Assembly: GCA_023487615.1 (NCBI GenBank)
Contig: JAMDBH010000167.1
Location: 1 to 26,355 of the forward strand
From: Gammaproteobacteria bacterium
GTDB lineage: Bacteria; Pseudomonadota; Gammaproteobacteria; SURF-13
Direction of reading: 5' to 3'
Length of the DNA stretch: 26,355 nt
Part shown: positions 7,999 to 15,025 of the stretch, piece by piece
How positions within the stretch are numbered: position 1 is the stretch's first letter
Layout of the letters: each line of letters begins with the position of its first letter
Notes under the pieces: model-generated
What the model was told of the DNA's origin: nothing
What the model saw: the letters and a program-made list of their open reading frames with translations, nothing else
Database searches by the model: none
Program-made: the position numbers and the translations under genes

Positions 7999-8766
7999 GC
8001 GCCTGTTCAATTCCATCAGCTTTGCATGTTTAATGAAAGAATTAAAGCAGCCTGTCATGATATGAACCAGGCCGGGGAGCCCATCAAGAAAACCGAGGCG
8101 AATAAAATAGAACTTGATGAAACGCACCATCGGACTGAACAGCAGTTGTACGATACCGGTGCGCACACCCTGCTCATACAGCTTCTCTGCTTGCAAGCTG
8201 GTGTAGTGATTCTGCTTTTCCAGATAAGCCGCAATGCCATTTTCTGATTTATGCATCAGGTCGCCTGCCAATTCTCCTGCGCGACCGTCATGAATAACCT
8301 TCTCGTGGATGACATCATCGCTCCAGCGCGCATGACGGCGATCAAACAGCCTCATCACCAAGTCCGGATAACCCTCACCGTGTTTCAGCCACCGCCCCAT
8401 AAATTGATTGCAGCGTCTCAGATTGTAGGCACTAAACGTCGGCCTCTCTTGCAGAACGTGCCGGATATTTTCAAAAAGCTCGGGACTAAGTGATTCGTCG
8501 GCATCTATACTGAGTATCCAATCGTGCCTCGCTTGGCTGACGGCAAATTGCTTCTGCGGACCATACCCTATCCAATCATGATGCACGATATGATCGGTAA
8601 ACTCTCTCGCTATGGTCAGCGTATCATCCGTGCTGCCCGAATCCACAATCAAGATCTCGTCCGCCCAGCGTACACTCTCCAGACATTGCCGAAGGTGCCG
8701 TGAGGCATTCAGCGTAATAACGGTGACGGTCACCGGATAAGCCACACGCGGTTCCTTAAGGTTCAT
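7987..8766 (-). CDS. GT2 LPS core glycosyltransferase, WaaE/KdtX family
   Basis: 259 residues, GT-A fold: VTVTVITLNASRHLRQCLESV, ILIVDSGSTDDT, YGPQKQFAVSQARHDWILSIDADE (Asp88-Ala-Asp90), then GEGYPDLVMRLFDRRHARW and DDVIHEKV, followed by a basic amphipathic tail (SPMVRFIKFYFIRLGFLDG). This is the standard layout of WaaE/KdtX enzymes, which add beta-1,4-linked glucose to HepI in several gammaproteobacteria. The ATG lies 11 bp inside the end of the lpxL-type gene on the same strand, so the two are probably co-transcribed. The 3' end runs 12 bp into the opposite gene, with no terminator between them. Confidence 0.85.
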   Translation of the reverse strand: MNLKEPRVAYPVTVTVITLNASRHLRQCLESVRWADEILIVDSGSTDDTLTIAREFTDHIVHHDWIGYGPQKQFAVSQARHDWILSIDADESLSPELFENIRHVLQERPTFSAYNLRRCNQFMGRWLKHGEGYPDLVMRLFDRRHARWSDDVIHEKVIHDGRAGELAGDLMHKSENGIAAYLEKQNHYTSLQAEKLYEQGVRTGIVQLLFSPMVRFIKFYFIRLGFLDGLPGLVHIMTGCFNSFIKHAKLMELNRRSRR

Positions 8767-9697
8767 AGAAATTATCTTCGCCTGGAGGCCGATCCTTGAA
8801 CCGCCGGTGTACCCAGAGATATTGTTCCGGCGCTTTGCGCACTTGTGTTTCGATCAATTGGCTGATGCGCAGCATGTCGTGTTTCAGGTCATCGCCGGGC
8901 ATCCCTTCCATAGCGGGTAACAGGGTGAGGAGGTAATCGTGCCGGTTGTCGCGCCTTTGAATCATGAAGGGGACAATCGGTGCGCCACTGAGTCGCGCCA
9001 GTCGCGACGGTGCTGGGTTGGTGGCCGCCATGGTTCCAAAGAAAGGTACAAACACACTGTGTTTGAGTCCATAATTCTGGTCAGAGGCGTACCAGACCGG
9101 GATGTTCTGTTTCAGGCTGTTCAGCATGCCGCGCACGTCGTCGCTGGAGATGGCCTTTTCACAACGCGCCTCGCGTGCGCGCTTCATGACCGCATCGAAT
9201 AACGGGTTTTTGTGCGCCCTGTACATGGCGTGGAATCGGGTGTGGATGGCCAATAAATGTGTGCCGATTTCCAGATTGGTAAAGTGGGCGCTGAGCAAGA
9301 TCACGCCCTTGCCGTACCGCAGGGCCTCCTCCAGGTGTTCGAGTCCTTCGATGCGCGCCAGCTTGCGCATGCGTGCGTCGGACGTCCACCAGGACATCGC
9401 CGTTTCCACCAGGCCCATTCCTAGTGAAGCGAAGTGGTTCTTCAATAAGTGCGCGCGCTGATTTTCATCGAGTTCGGGGAAGCACAGTTTGAGATTGATT
9501 TCAGCGATATGTCTGCGCCGCCGGGAGCTCAGATACATCATCCGTCCAATGAGTTTTCCGATTTGAAATTGCCAGCGGTGAGGAAGTTGCGCGATGCACC
9601 AGAGGATCCCCAATCCGATCCAGGTCAGCCAATAACGGGGCGCCAAAAAATCTTTTACGGGAAACGGGCCGCTAAGTGAGATGCCTGATGGGCTCAT
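8756..9697 (-). CDS. lpxL: Lipid A late acyltransferase (LpxL/HtrB family)
   Basis: 313 residues from ATG 9697; this start gives family length (about 306 in E. coli) and leaves 13 bp after the upstream stop, whereas an ATG at 9745 would overlap that gene by 35 bp. The enzyme moves a fatty acid from acyl-ACP to the primary acyl chains of Kdo2-lipid A. Seen: an N-terminal hydrophobic anchor (YWLTWIGLGILWCIAQL), the catalytic H-x4-E box HFTNLE (His138, Glu143), YRAHKNPLFD, and the C-terminal PEQYLWVHRRFKDRP, diagnostic of LpxL/LpxM/LpxP. Which of the three cannot be told by eye. It sits in a - strand LPS block with two glycosyltransferases. Confidence 0.88.
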   Translation of the reverse strand: MSPSGISLSGPFPVKDFLAPRYWLTWIGLGILWCIAQLPHRWQFQIGKLIGRMMYLSSRRRRHIAEINLKLCFPELDENQRAHLLKNHFASLGMGLVETAMSWWTSDARMRKLARIEGLEHLEEALRYGKGVILLSAHFTNLEIGTHLLAIHTRFHAMYRAHKNPLFDAVMKRAREARCEKAISSDDVRGMLNSLKQNIPVWYASDQNYGLKHSVFVPFFGTMAATNPAPSRLARLSGAPIVPFMIQRRDNRHDYLLTLLPAMEGMPGDDLKHDMLRISQLIETQVRKAPEQYLWVHRRFKDRPPGEDNFYEP

Positions 9698-9710
9698 TGT
9701 GTTCGCCAAC

Positions 9711-10829
9711 CTATGACGCGTTAGCGGTTGATAGGCGCAGGTCATTGATGGCGTTCATGACCAACGCAGTGTCTATCGCCTGCATGCAGCGCGGCGCGGC
9801 GCACTTATCTATGCCACGGCCACAGCGGCGTACCCAGGCGATTTCGCGCTTGAACAGGACGCGTTGGTCGCGGCATGGGAAGTCTGGAATGGTGACCGCG
9901 TGGTAGGGTGCGTTGCGCCAGAAATCGCCGGCGCCACAGATGATACTCGATCCGGGTCCGAACAGGGTGACGGTGGGTATGCCGATAAGACGGCCCAGGT
10001 GCGCCACGCCCGTGTCGTGTGACACCAATAGCTGCGCGCCCTGCACGAGATGCCAAAGCTGAGCCAGATCGAGCCGGCCCGCGTAGGATTGAAAATCCCC
10101 GTCCGGGTCTATTTGGGCAACGATGCGCTCTTCGTATTTGCCGCCGCTCCAAATGACTTGCAGGCCGCGCAGCGTGAGCATGTTGGCAAGGGTGCGCCAT
10201 TTGTCTGGTTCCCACAGCTTGAGCGGTGTACTCGCCCCGACGTGCAACACACAATAGGGGCTGGTGGGGGTGTCGAAAGATCTAAAGGGTGGCGCAGGCC
10301 AGTCGCCGGGTGCATAGGTCTGTGGCGCTGGCCCTGGCGCCAGTTGTGCGACCATGTCGCCCCAGGCGGCGGGGGTATTGGGGTAGGGTATCAGTTCGTC
10401 TACTGGCCAACTTTTGTAGGCAGGTCGGTCGCCCGCGAATGCGACGATCCAGCGTGCACCGAGCGCCAGCGCAAGCCACGAATGGCGGTTGTCGCCGGGT
10501 ACGATGGCGAGATCGAAGCCGGACTCGGCAAACAGCGGCGGCAGCGTTGCGGCGTCGCGCGGATCGAATGGCAGGGCGCGCACGCCATAGGGTGATTTTG
10601 CGTACAAAGGCATGGTGGCCTTGGGTGTGGTCATCACGATCTCGGCTGACGGATAATTTTGGCGCAGCTTGGCGAGGAGGGGTGTCAGCATCAGCGTGTC
10701 GCCGAGCAGCAGATGATGGGCAATCAGGATGCGCTGCGGCACGCTGGACGGTCGGCGACGCCCGAATCTGACTAGCCGCGGCAGGGCGCGGCTGATGACC
10801 ATCAATCTGGATTGAAGACGGCTAGCCAA
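9711..10829 (-). CDS. Heptosyltransferase-family protein (GT9), divergent
   Basis: 372 residues from a TTG at 10829, with no clear ribosome binding site; ATG 10802 is an alternative. Motifs: RILIAHHLLLGDTLMLTPLLAKLRQNYP (GT9 N-terminal loop with Gly-Asp), YCVLHVGASTPLKLW (phosphate/ribose loop) and LLVSHDTGVAHLGRLIGIPTVTLFG (ADP-sugar site). The C-terminal region holds several Cys (CRDQ, CGRGIDKCAAPRC), recalling the Cys-rich ends of other GT9 proteins. First gene of the - strand LPS block. Its acceptor is unknown. Confidence 0.8.
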   Translation of the reverse strand: MASRLQSRLMVISRALPRLVRFGRRRPSSVPQRILIAHHLLLGDTLMLTPLLAKLRQNYPSAEIVMTTPKATMPLYAKSPYGVRALPFDPRDAATLPPLFAESGFDLAIVPGDNRHSWLALALGARWIVAFAGDRPAYKSWPVDELIPYPNTPAAWGDMVAQLAPGPAPQTYAPGDWPAPPFRSFDTPTSPYCVLHVGASTPLKLWEPDKWRTLANMLTLRGLQVIWSGGKYEERIVAQIDPDGDFQSYAGRLDLAQLWHLVQGAQLLVSHDTGVAHLGRLIGIPTVTLFGPGSSIICGAGDFWRNAPYHAVTIPDFPCRDQRVLFKREIAWVRRCGRGIDKCAAPRCMQAIDTALVMNAINDLRLSTANAS

Positions 10830-10897
10830 GGGACGGGGTATTCTGCAAAAGGTTTTCCATTGAGTCGGATATTTCAGCCGTCGGATCGCGTATGTCT

Positions 10898-10927
10898 ATT
10901 ATGCTATGATTTACTCAGGAGTCGCAA
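10898..10927 (-). promoter_or_regulatory. Candidate sigma-70 promoter for the - strand LPS block
   Basis: Read on the - strand: -35 TTGCGA (10927-10922), 18-nt spacer, -10 CATAAT (10903-10898), about 70 bp upstream of the GT9 start. The match is moderate (4/6 and 5/6). One arm of the 15-bp inverted repeat overlaps the spacer. Confidence 0.35.
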
Positions 10928-10967
10928 AATCAGATTACAATCCTTATGATGTGACTCCTGAGTAAAT
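10909..10967. repeat. 15-bp perfect inverted repeat in the divergent intergenic region
   Basis: Arms 10909-10923 (atttactcaggagtc) and 10953-10967 are exact reverse complements separated by 29 nt. It lies between two divergent LPS transcription units and overlaps the candidate - strand promoter. It is not followed by a T-run on either strand, so it is a poor terminator. It could be an operator pair or the ends of a small element. Confidence 0.8.
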
Positions 10968-10974
10968 ACCCTTT

Positions 10975-11016
10975 TTACCTACCCCCACCCTGTCCCGCCC
11001 CCTACATAGGGGGCGG
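10975..11016 (+). repeat. REP-like GC-rich repeat, copy 1
   Basis: Bases 10975-11010 match the reverse complement of 23252-23287 at 32 of 36 positions (core acccccaccctgtccc). The 3' part forms a 9-bp hairpin, ccgccccct (10995-11003) / agggggcgg (11008-11016), with loop acat. A dispersed C-rich palindrome of this kind fits REP-type elements. Confidence 0.65.
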
Positions 11017-11041
11017 TGATGTAGTGGGAAGTGTAGTTTTA

Positions 11042-11070
11042 TTTACTGACTTATGAGTAACCCCTAAAAT
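11042..11070 (+). promoter_or_regulatory. Candidate sigma-70 promoter for hldE
   Basis: -35 TTTACT (11042-11047), 17-nt spacer, -10 TAAAAT (11065-11070), placing a start near 11077, only about a dozen bases before the GTG start codon of hldE. Inferred from consensus only. Confidence 0.4.
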
Positions 11071-11088
11071 CGACACGCAGAGGGATTC

Positions 11089-12537
11089 GTGACTCACCTA
11101 CCTGACTTTACCGCCGCCCGGGTGCTCGTGGTTGGGGATATCATGCTCGATCGTTACTGGCATGGTGCGACGGCACGCATCTCGCCCGAGGCGCCGGTGC
11201 CGGTGGTGCGCATCGAACAGGCGGTGGAGCGCGCCGGGGGAGCGGGTAACGTAGCATTAAACATTGCCGCACTGGGGGCACAGGTCACCATCCTGGGCCT
11301 CACTGGGCAAGACGAGGCGGCGGACATTTTGCAAACCCAGCTCTCGGCCGCCAACGTGAGCTGTGCATTTGAACAAGTGCAAGGTTACTCCACGATCACC
11401 AAGTTGCGCGTGCTGAGCCGCCACCAGCAACTGATCCGCCTGGATTTCGAGGATGGCTTCACGGACCATATCCCTGCGAATCTGGTGGAGCGATTCAAAA
11501 TATTACTGCCGCAAGCCGACGTGGTCGTATTGTCGGATTATGGTAAGGGGGCGTTGCGTGCAGTAGGTGAATTGATCGAGCTTGCCCGCCAGGCTGGCAA
11601 GCGCGTGTTGGTGGACCCTAAAGGCGCGGATTTTGACATCTACCGCGGCGCGACATTGATTACGCCCAATCTTGCGGAGTTTGAGACCGTCGTCGGTCAT
11701 TGCCGCGATGAGCAGGAGTTAGTTGCCAAGGGTGAACAACTGCGTCGCCGTCTCGATCTGCACGCCCTGTTGATTACCCGCAGCGAACGCGGCATGACCT
11801 TGTTGCGTGAAGAGACCGCGGCCCTGCATCTGCCCGCGCACGCACGTGAAGTCTATGACGTGACCGGCGCCGGCGATACCGTCGTCTCTGTGCTGGCGGC
11901 CGCCTTGGCGGCAGGTGAAGATTTTGCCGCCGCCACTGCCTTGGCGAATGCGGCCGCCAGCATTGTGGTGGGCAAGCTCGGTGCGGCGACTGTGAGCACT
12001 GATGAGTTGCGCAGTGCGATGGGGGAGGGTGCCGCTGCGAGTTCTGCGCTACTGACGGAGGATGAACTGCTGGCGGCGGTGGCGGAGGCGCGCGCGCACG
12101 GCGAACGGGTGGTGATGACCAACGGCTGTTTCGATATTTTACACGCCGGACACGTGAGCTACCTGGAACAGGCCAAGCGGCTGGGAGATCGCCTGATTGT
12201 GGCCGTGAATGATGACGCCTCGGTTCGGCGCTTGAAGGGCAATGGTGACGCCCAGCGGCCGGTCAATCCGCTCGCACAGCGCATGCGCGTGCTGGCGGCG
12301 CTGAAAAGCGTGGATTGGGTCGTTCCCTTTTCGGAAGACACACCGGAGCGGCTCATTTGCCGTGTGCTCCCCGATATTTTAGTGAAAGGCGGCGATTACC
12401 GGCCGCAGCAGATTGCGGGCCATCAATGTGTCACGGCTCATGGTGGCCAGGTGCGGATTCTAGGCTATGAACAAGGCATTTCAACAAGCCGCATCATCGA
12501 AAACATTCGTACCGATAACAAAGGATCAACGGCATGA
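11089..12537 (+). CDS. hldE: Bifunctional D-beta-heptose 7-phosphate kinase / D-beta-heptose 1-phosphate adenylyltransferase
   Basis: 482 residues, the normal length for the fused enzyme. Residues about 1-315 are a PfkB/ribokinase-type kinase, with [16 protein letters not shown] and the ATP/anion-hole motif DVTGAGDT (catalytic base Asp263). Residues about 340-475 are the cytidylyltransferase-like domain, with [18 protein letters not shown] (HxGH at about 352-355) and GISTSRIIE near the end. It phosphorylates heptose-7-P at C1 and, after GmhB, adenylylates heptose-1-P to ADP-D,D-heptose in the cytoplasm. Start is GTG 11089 with AGAGGGA just upstream. It overlaps hldD by ATGA, so the two successive enzymes are coupled. 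Confidence 0.96.
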   Translation: MTHLPDFTAARVLVVGDIMLDRYWHGATARISPEAPVPVVRIEQAVERAGGAGNVALNIAALGAQVTILGLTGQDEAADILQTQLSAANVSCAFEQVQGYSTITKLRVLSRHQQLIRLDFEDGFTDHIPANLVERFKILLPQADVVVLSDYGKGALRAVGELIELARQAGKRVLVDPKGADFDIYRGATLITPNLAEFETVVGHCRDEQELVAKGEQLRRRLDLHALLITRSERGMTLLREETAALHLPAHAREVYDVTGAGDTVVSVLAAALAAGEDFAAATALANAAASIVVGKLGAATVSTDELRSAMGEGAAASSALLTEDELLAAVAEARAHGERVVMTNGCFDILHAGHVSYLEQAKRLGDRLIVAVNDDASVRRLKGNGDAQRPVNPLAQRMRVLAALKSVDWVVPFSEDTPERLICRVLPDILVKGGDYRPQQIAGHQCVTAHGGQVRILGYEQGISTSRIIENIRTDNKGSTA

Positions 12538-13487
12538 TTGTAATCACCGGCGGCGCTGGCTTTATCGGCAGCAACCTCGTCAAGGGTTTGAACGAGCAGG
12601 GACGTAGCGATATTCTCGTCATTGACGATCTGGAGAACGGCGCGAAGTTTGTCAATCTGGTGGACTGCGAAATTCAGGACTATATGGACAAGGATGAATT
12701 CCTGTCCGCGATACAGTCGCAAAAGGAATTCATGCCGCCCATCGAGGCCATCCTGCATCAGGGGGCGTGCTCTACAACCACAGAGTGGGATGGTCGTTAC
12801 ATGATGCGCAACAACTACGACTATTCCAAACACCTGCTGCACTATTGCATGAAGCACAAGATACCTTTCATCTACGCTTCCAGCGCCGCGGTTTATGGGA
12901 GTGGTCAGGTCTTCAAAGAGAGTCGCGAGCATGAAGCCCCGCTCAATGTCTATGGCTACTCGAAGCTTCTGTTCGATCAATACGTGCGCCGCGTGCTGCC
13001 TACGGCAAAAAGCCAAATCGTCGGGTTGCGCTATTTTAATGTCTACGGCCCGCGTGAACAGCACAAGGGTGCAATGGCGAGCGTCGCATTTCATTTTCGT
13101 AATCAGATTCTAGATGACGGCAAGGTCAGATTGTTCGAAGGTAGCGACGGCTATGCGAACGGCGAGCAGCGCCGCGACTTTATTCATGTCGGGGACGCGG
13201 TAGCGGTAAATCTGTGGTTTCTGCAGCAGTGCGGCAAGTCCGGAATTTTTAATTTGGGCACAGGAAAAAGTCATAGCTTTAACGAAGTGGCACGCGCCGT
13301 CATTAAAGCAGAAGGGAAGGGAATAATCGAATACATCCCCTTCCCCGATCATCTGCGCGGCCGCTATCAAAGCTTCACCGAGGCCGACATGTCCGCGCTG
13401 CTCGCCGCTGGTTACACCCAACCGTTCAAGGATATCGAACAAGGTGTATGCGCCTACATGGAGTGGTTGCAATCCCGGGACCTCTGA
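12534..13487 (+). CDS. hldD: ADP-L-glycero-D-manno-heptose 6-epimerase
   Basis: 317-residue extended short-chain dehydrogenase that epimerises ADP-D,D-heptose to ADP-L,D-heptose, the donor for WaaC/WaaF/WaaQ. Seen: the NADP-binding GGAGFIGSN (residues 6-14), INDLENG-like [21 protein letters not shown], the catalytic YGYSK (Tyr140, Lys144) and [15 protein letters not shown] lies 8 nt before the ATG. The last codons (cgg gac ctc tga) fall in the left end of a 190-bp repeat element; removing the element by eye gives an earlier stop, ...WLQSR followed by TGA. The tail RDL is thus probably contributed by the insertion and should not affect activity. Confidence 0.95.
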   Translation: MIVITGGAGFIGSNLVKGLNEQGRSDILVIDDLENGAKFVNLVDCEIQDYMDKDEFLSAIQSQKEFMPPIEAILHQGACSTTTEWDGRYMMRNNYDYSKHLLHYCMKHKIPFIYASSAAVYGSGQVFKESREHEAPLNVYGYSKLLFDQYVRRVLPTAKSQIVGLRYFNVYGPREQHKGAMASVAFHFRNQILDDGKVRLFEGSDGYANGEQRRDFIHVGDAVAVNLWFLQQCGKSGIFNLGTGKSHSFNEVARAVIKAEGKGIIEYIPFPDHLRGRYQSFTEADMSALLAAGYTQPFKDIEQGVCAYMEWLQSRDL

Positions 13488-13670
13488 AAAACTTCACTTT
13501 TTACTCCTAAATACTGTGCTGTACAAGGAAGTACCAATGCCGCGGGCGGAGGGATGCGCAGGAGCGACCGTTGCAGCTTGTCTCCGCTGCTCACATACTT
13601 CTATGTATGCTGCACTGCTCGCCTGCGATGCGCTTGCCTAGGACTAAAATGCTCGTTTTTAAGAGGTCTC
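13478..13670 (+). mobile_element. MITE-like element, copy A (hldD/waaA junction)
   Basis: About 193 bp with imperfect terminal inverted repeats, gacctctgaaaaac (13479-13492) against gtttttaagaggtc (13655-13668), 13 of 14 complementary. The 5-mer tcccg occurs directly outside both ends (13473-13477, 13671-13675) and may be a target-site duplication. The core 13569-13634 matches the reverse complement of 25257-25322 inside the thiC riboswitch at 55 of 66 positions without gaps. No transposase is encoded. It provides the stop codon of hldD and the ribosome binding site of waaA. Confidence 0.75.
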
Positions 13671-14962
13671 TCCCGTTGACGCGGTACATCTACACCCTCC
13701 TTTTGTATATGCTCACGCCGCTGGTGATGCTGCGCCTGCTGTGGCGCGGATTGCGCGCCCCCGCCTATTGGCGGCGTTGGACGGAGCGCTTTGGCTGGAT
13801 ACCGCAGGCGCGTGAGGACTGCCTGTGGGTGCACGCCGTTTCAGTAGGCGAAGTCCAGGCCGCAGTGCCGCTGGTCAAGGCCTTGCGCGCGCGTTATCCC
13901 GAATGGCGCATCGTTGCCACCACCATGACTCCGACCGGCGCGGAGCGCGTGCAGGCCGCGCTGCATCAAGATGTTACCCATTATTACCTCCCCTATGATC
14001 TGCCCGGAGCGGTGCGGCGCTTTGTGCGGCGCTTGCGCCCGCGCTTGCTCATCATCATGGAGACCGAACTTTGGCCCAATCTTATCCATTACTGCTACAC
14101 GCAACATATACCGGTGGTGCTCGCCAATGGACGCCTCTCGGAGCGTTCCGCGGCGCGCTATCGGTATGTGAAAAAACTGGCGTCGGAGATGCTGGCCATG
14201 CTTTCCGCGATTGCGGCGCAAACTCAGCCGGATGCGCGGCGTTTCATCGAACTGGATGCCCCCTCCGGGATCGTGCACGTCACCGGTAATATCAAATACG
14301 ATATGAAGCCGCCTGCGAGCCTGCGGGAAGAGGCTGAAGTGTTGCGGCGCTCCTGGGGCGTCGAGCGCGGTGTGTGGATCGCCGCCAGCACCCACGAAGG
14401 CGAAGAGCAGCAAGTCCTAGATGCCTACGCAGCAGTGCGCAGCGAGCTACCTCACGCGCTGCTGGTAATCGTGCCGCGTCACCCCGAGCGCTTCGCCAAA
14501 GTCGCCGCGCTGTGCGAAAGGTCAGGCTACCGCATTATACGGCGCAGCGATCAGCGTGTCTGTGACGCAAGTACCGAGATAGTCATCGGCGACAGCATGG
14601 GTGAGCTGAATTTATTCTACGCCGCCTCTGATGTGGCCTTTGTCGGCGGCAGCTTGGTACCCACAGGAGGGCACAATCTCATTGAACCCGCCGCGCAGGG
14701 GGTCCCGGTCATCACCGGTCCCTACACATTTAATTTCGCGGAAATCGCCCAACAGTTGTGTGAAGCGGGCGCCGCCGTTCAGATTCATACCACGCGGCAA
14801 TTGAGTGAGATCGTAGTAAAATTCCTTAAGGACGCCAATCTGCGTTATCAGACGGGGCAAAAAGCGCGGACGCTGGTCGAACAGAATCGCGGCGCACTCG
14901 ATCATTTGCTGGGGGCTATGGCCCCCTATTTGCCTGTTAAGGGAATAACTCCCGGCCATTGA
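13649..14962 (+). CDS. waaA: 3-deoxy-D-manno-octulosonic acid (Kdo) transferase
   Basis: GT30 enzyme that attaches Kdo from CMP-Kdo to lipid IVA; an N-terminal hydrophobic segment anchors it to the inner membrane. Seen: YTLLLYMLTPLVMLRLLWRG anchor, HAVSVGE with the catalytic-type Glu (residue 68 from this start), TTMTPTGAERVQ, IMETELWPN, the second-domain WIAASTHEGEE, PRHPERF, GDSMGELNLFYAASDVAFVGGS and GGHNLIEPAA. From ATG 13649 it has 437 residues. A TTG at 13676 (428 residues, E. coli 425) begins MTRYIYTLLLYM and is probably the ancestral start. Both signals now depend on the inserted element: AGGA (13640-13643) lies before ATG 13649, and AAGAGG (13661-13666) before TTG 13676. An ATG at 13571 lies in element DNA and is unlikely. 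Confidence 0.93.
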   Translation: MLVFKRSLPLTRYIYTLLLYMLTPLVMLRLLWRGLRAPAYWRRWTERFGWIPQAREDCLWVHAVSVGEVQAAVPLVKALRARYPEWRIVATTMTPTGAERVQAALHQDVTHYYLPYDLPGAVRRFVRRLRPRLLIIMETELWPNLIHYCYTQHIPVVLANGRLSERSAARYRYVKKLASEMLAMLSAIAAQTQPDARRFIELDAPSGIVHVTGNIKYDMKPPASLREEAEVLRRSWGVERGVWIAASTHEGEEQQVLDAYAAVRSELPHALLVIVPRHPERFAKVAALCERSGYRIIRRSDQRVCDASTEIVIGDSMGELNLFYAASDVAFVGGSLVPTGGHNLIEPAAQGVPVITGPYTFNFAEIAQQLCEAGAAVQIHTTRQLSEIVVKFLKDANLRYQTGQKARTLVEQNRGALDHLLGAMAPYLPVKGITPGH

Positions 14963-15025
14963 CGTACCGGAACCACTCTATTACCCTTCAATAACGACGA
15001 TGCTTTCCATCTGGGAATGCCACTC

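Noticed and set aside
9698..9745. Longer start for the LpxL-type protein
   Set aside because: It would overlap the upstream gene by 35 bp and add residues before the usual N-terminal anchor.
10050..10771. Long open frames on the + strand opposite the GT9 gene
   Set aside because: Low-complexity Arg/Ala-rich translations with no family motifs, lying opposite a clear gene: GC-bias shadows.
13571..13648. Upstream ATG that would lengthen WaaA by 26 residues
   Set aside because: The added codons lie wholly in the repeat element and match nothing in WaaA; starts at 13649 or 13676 fit the family length.
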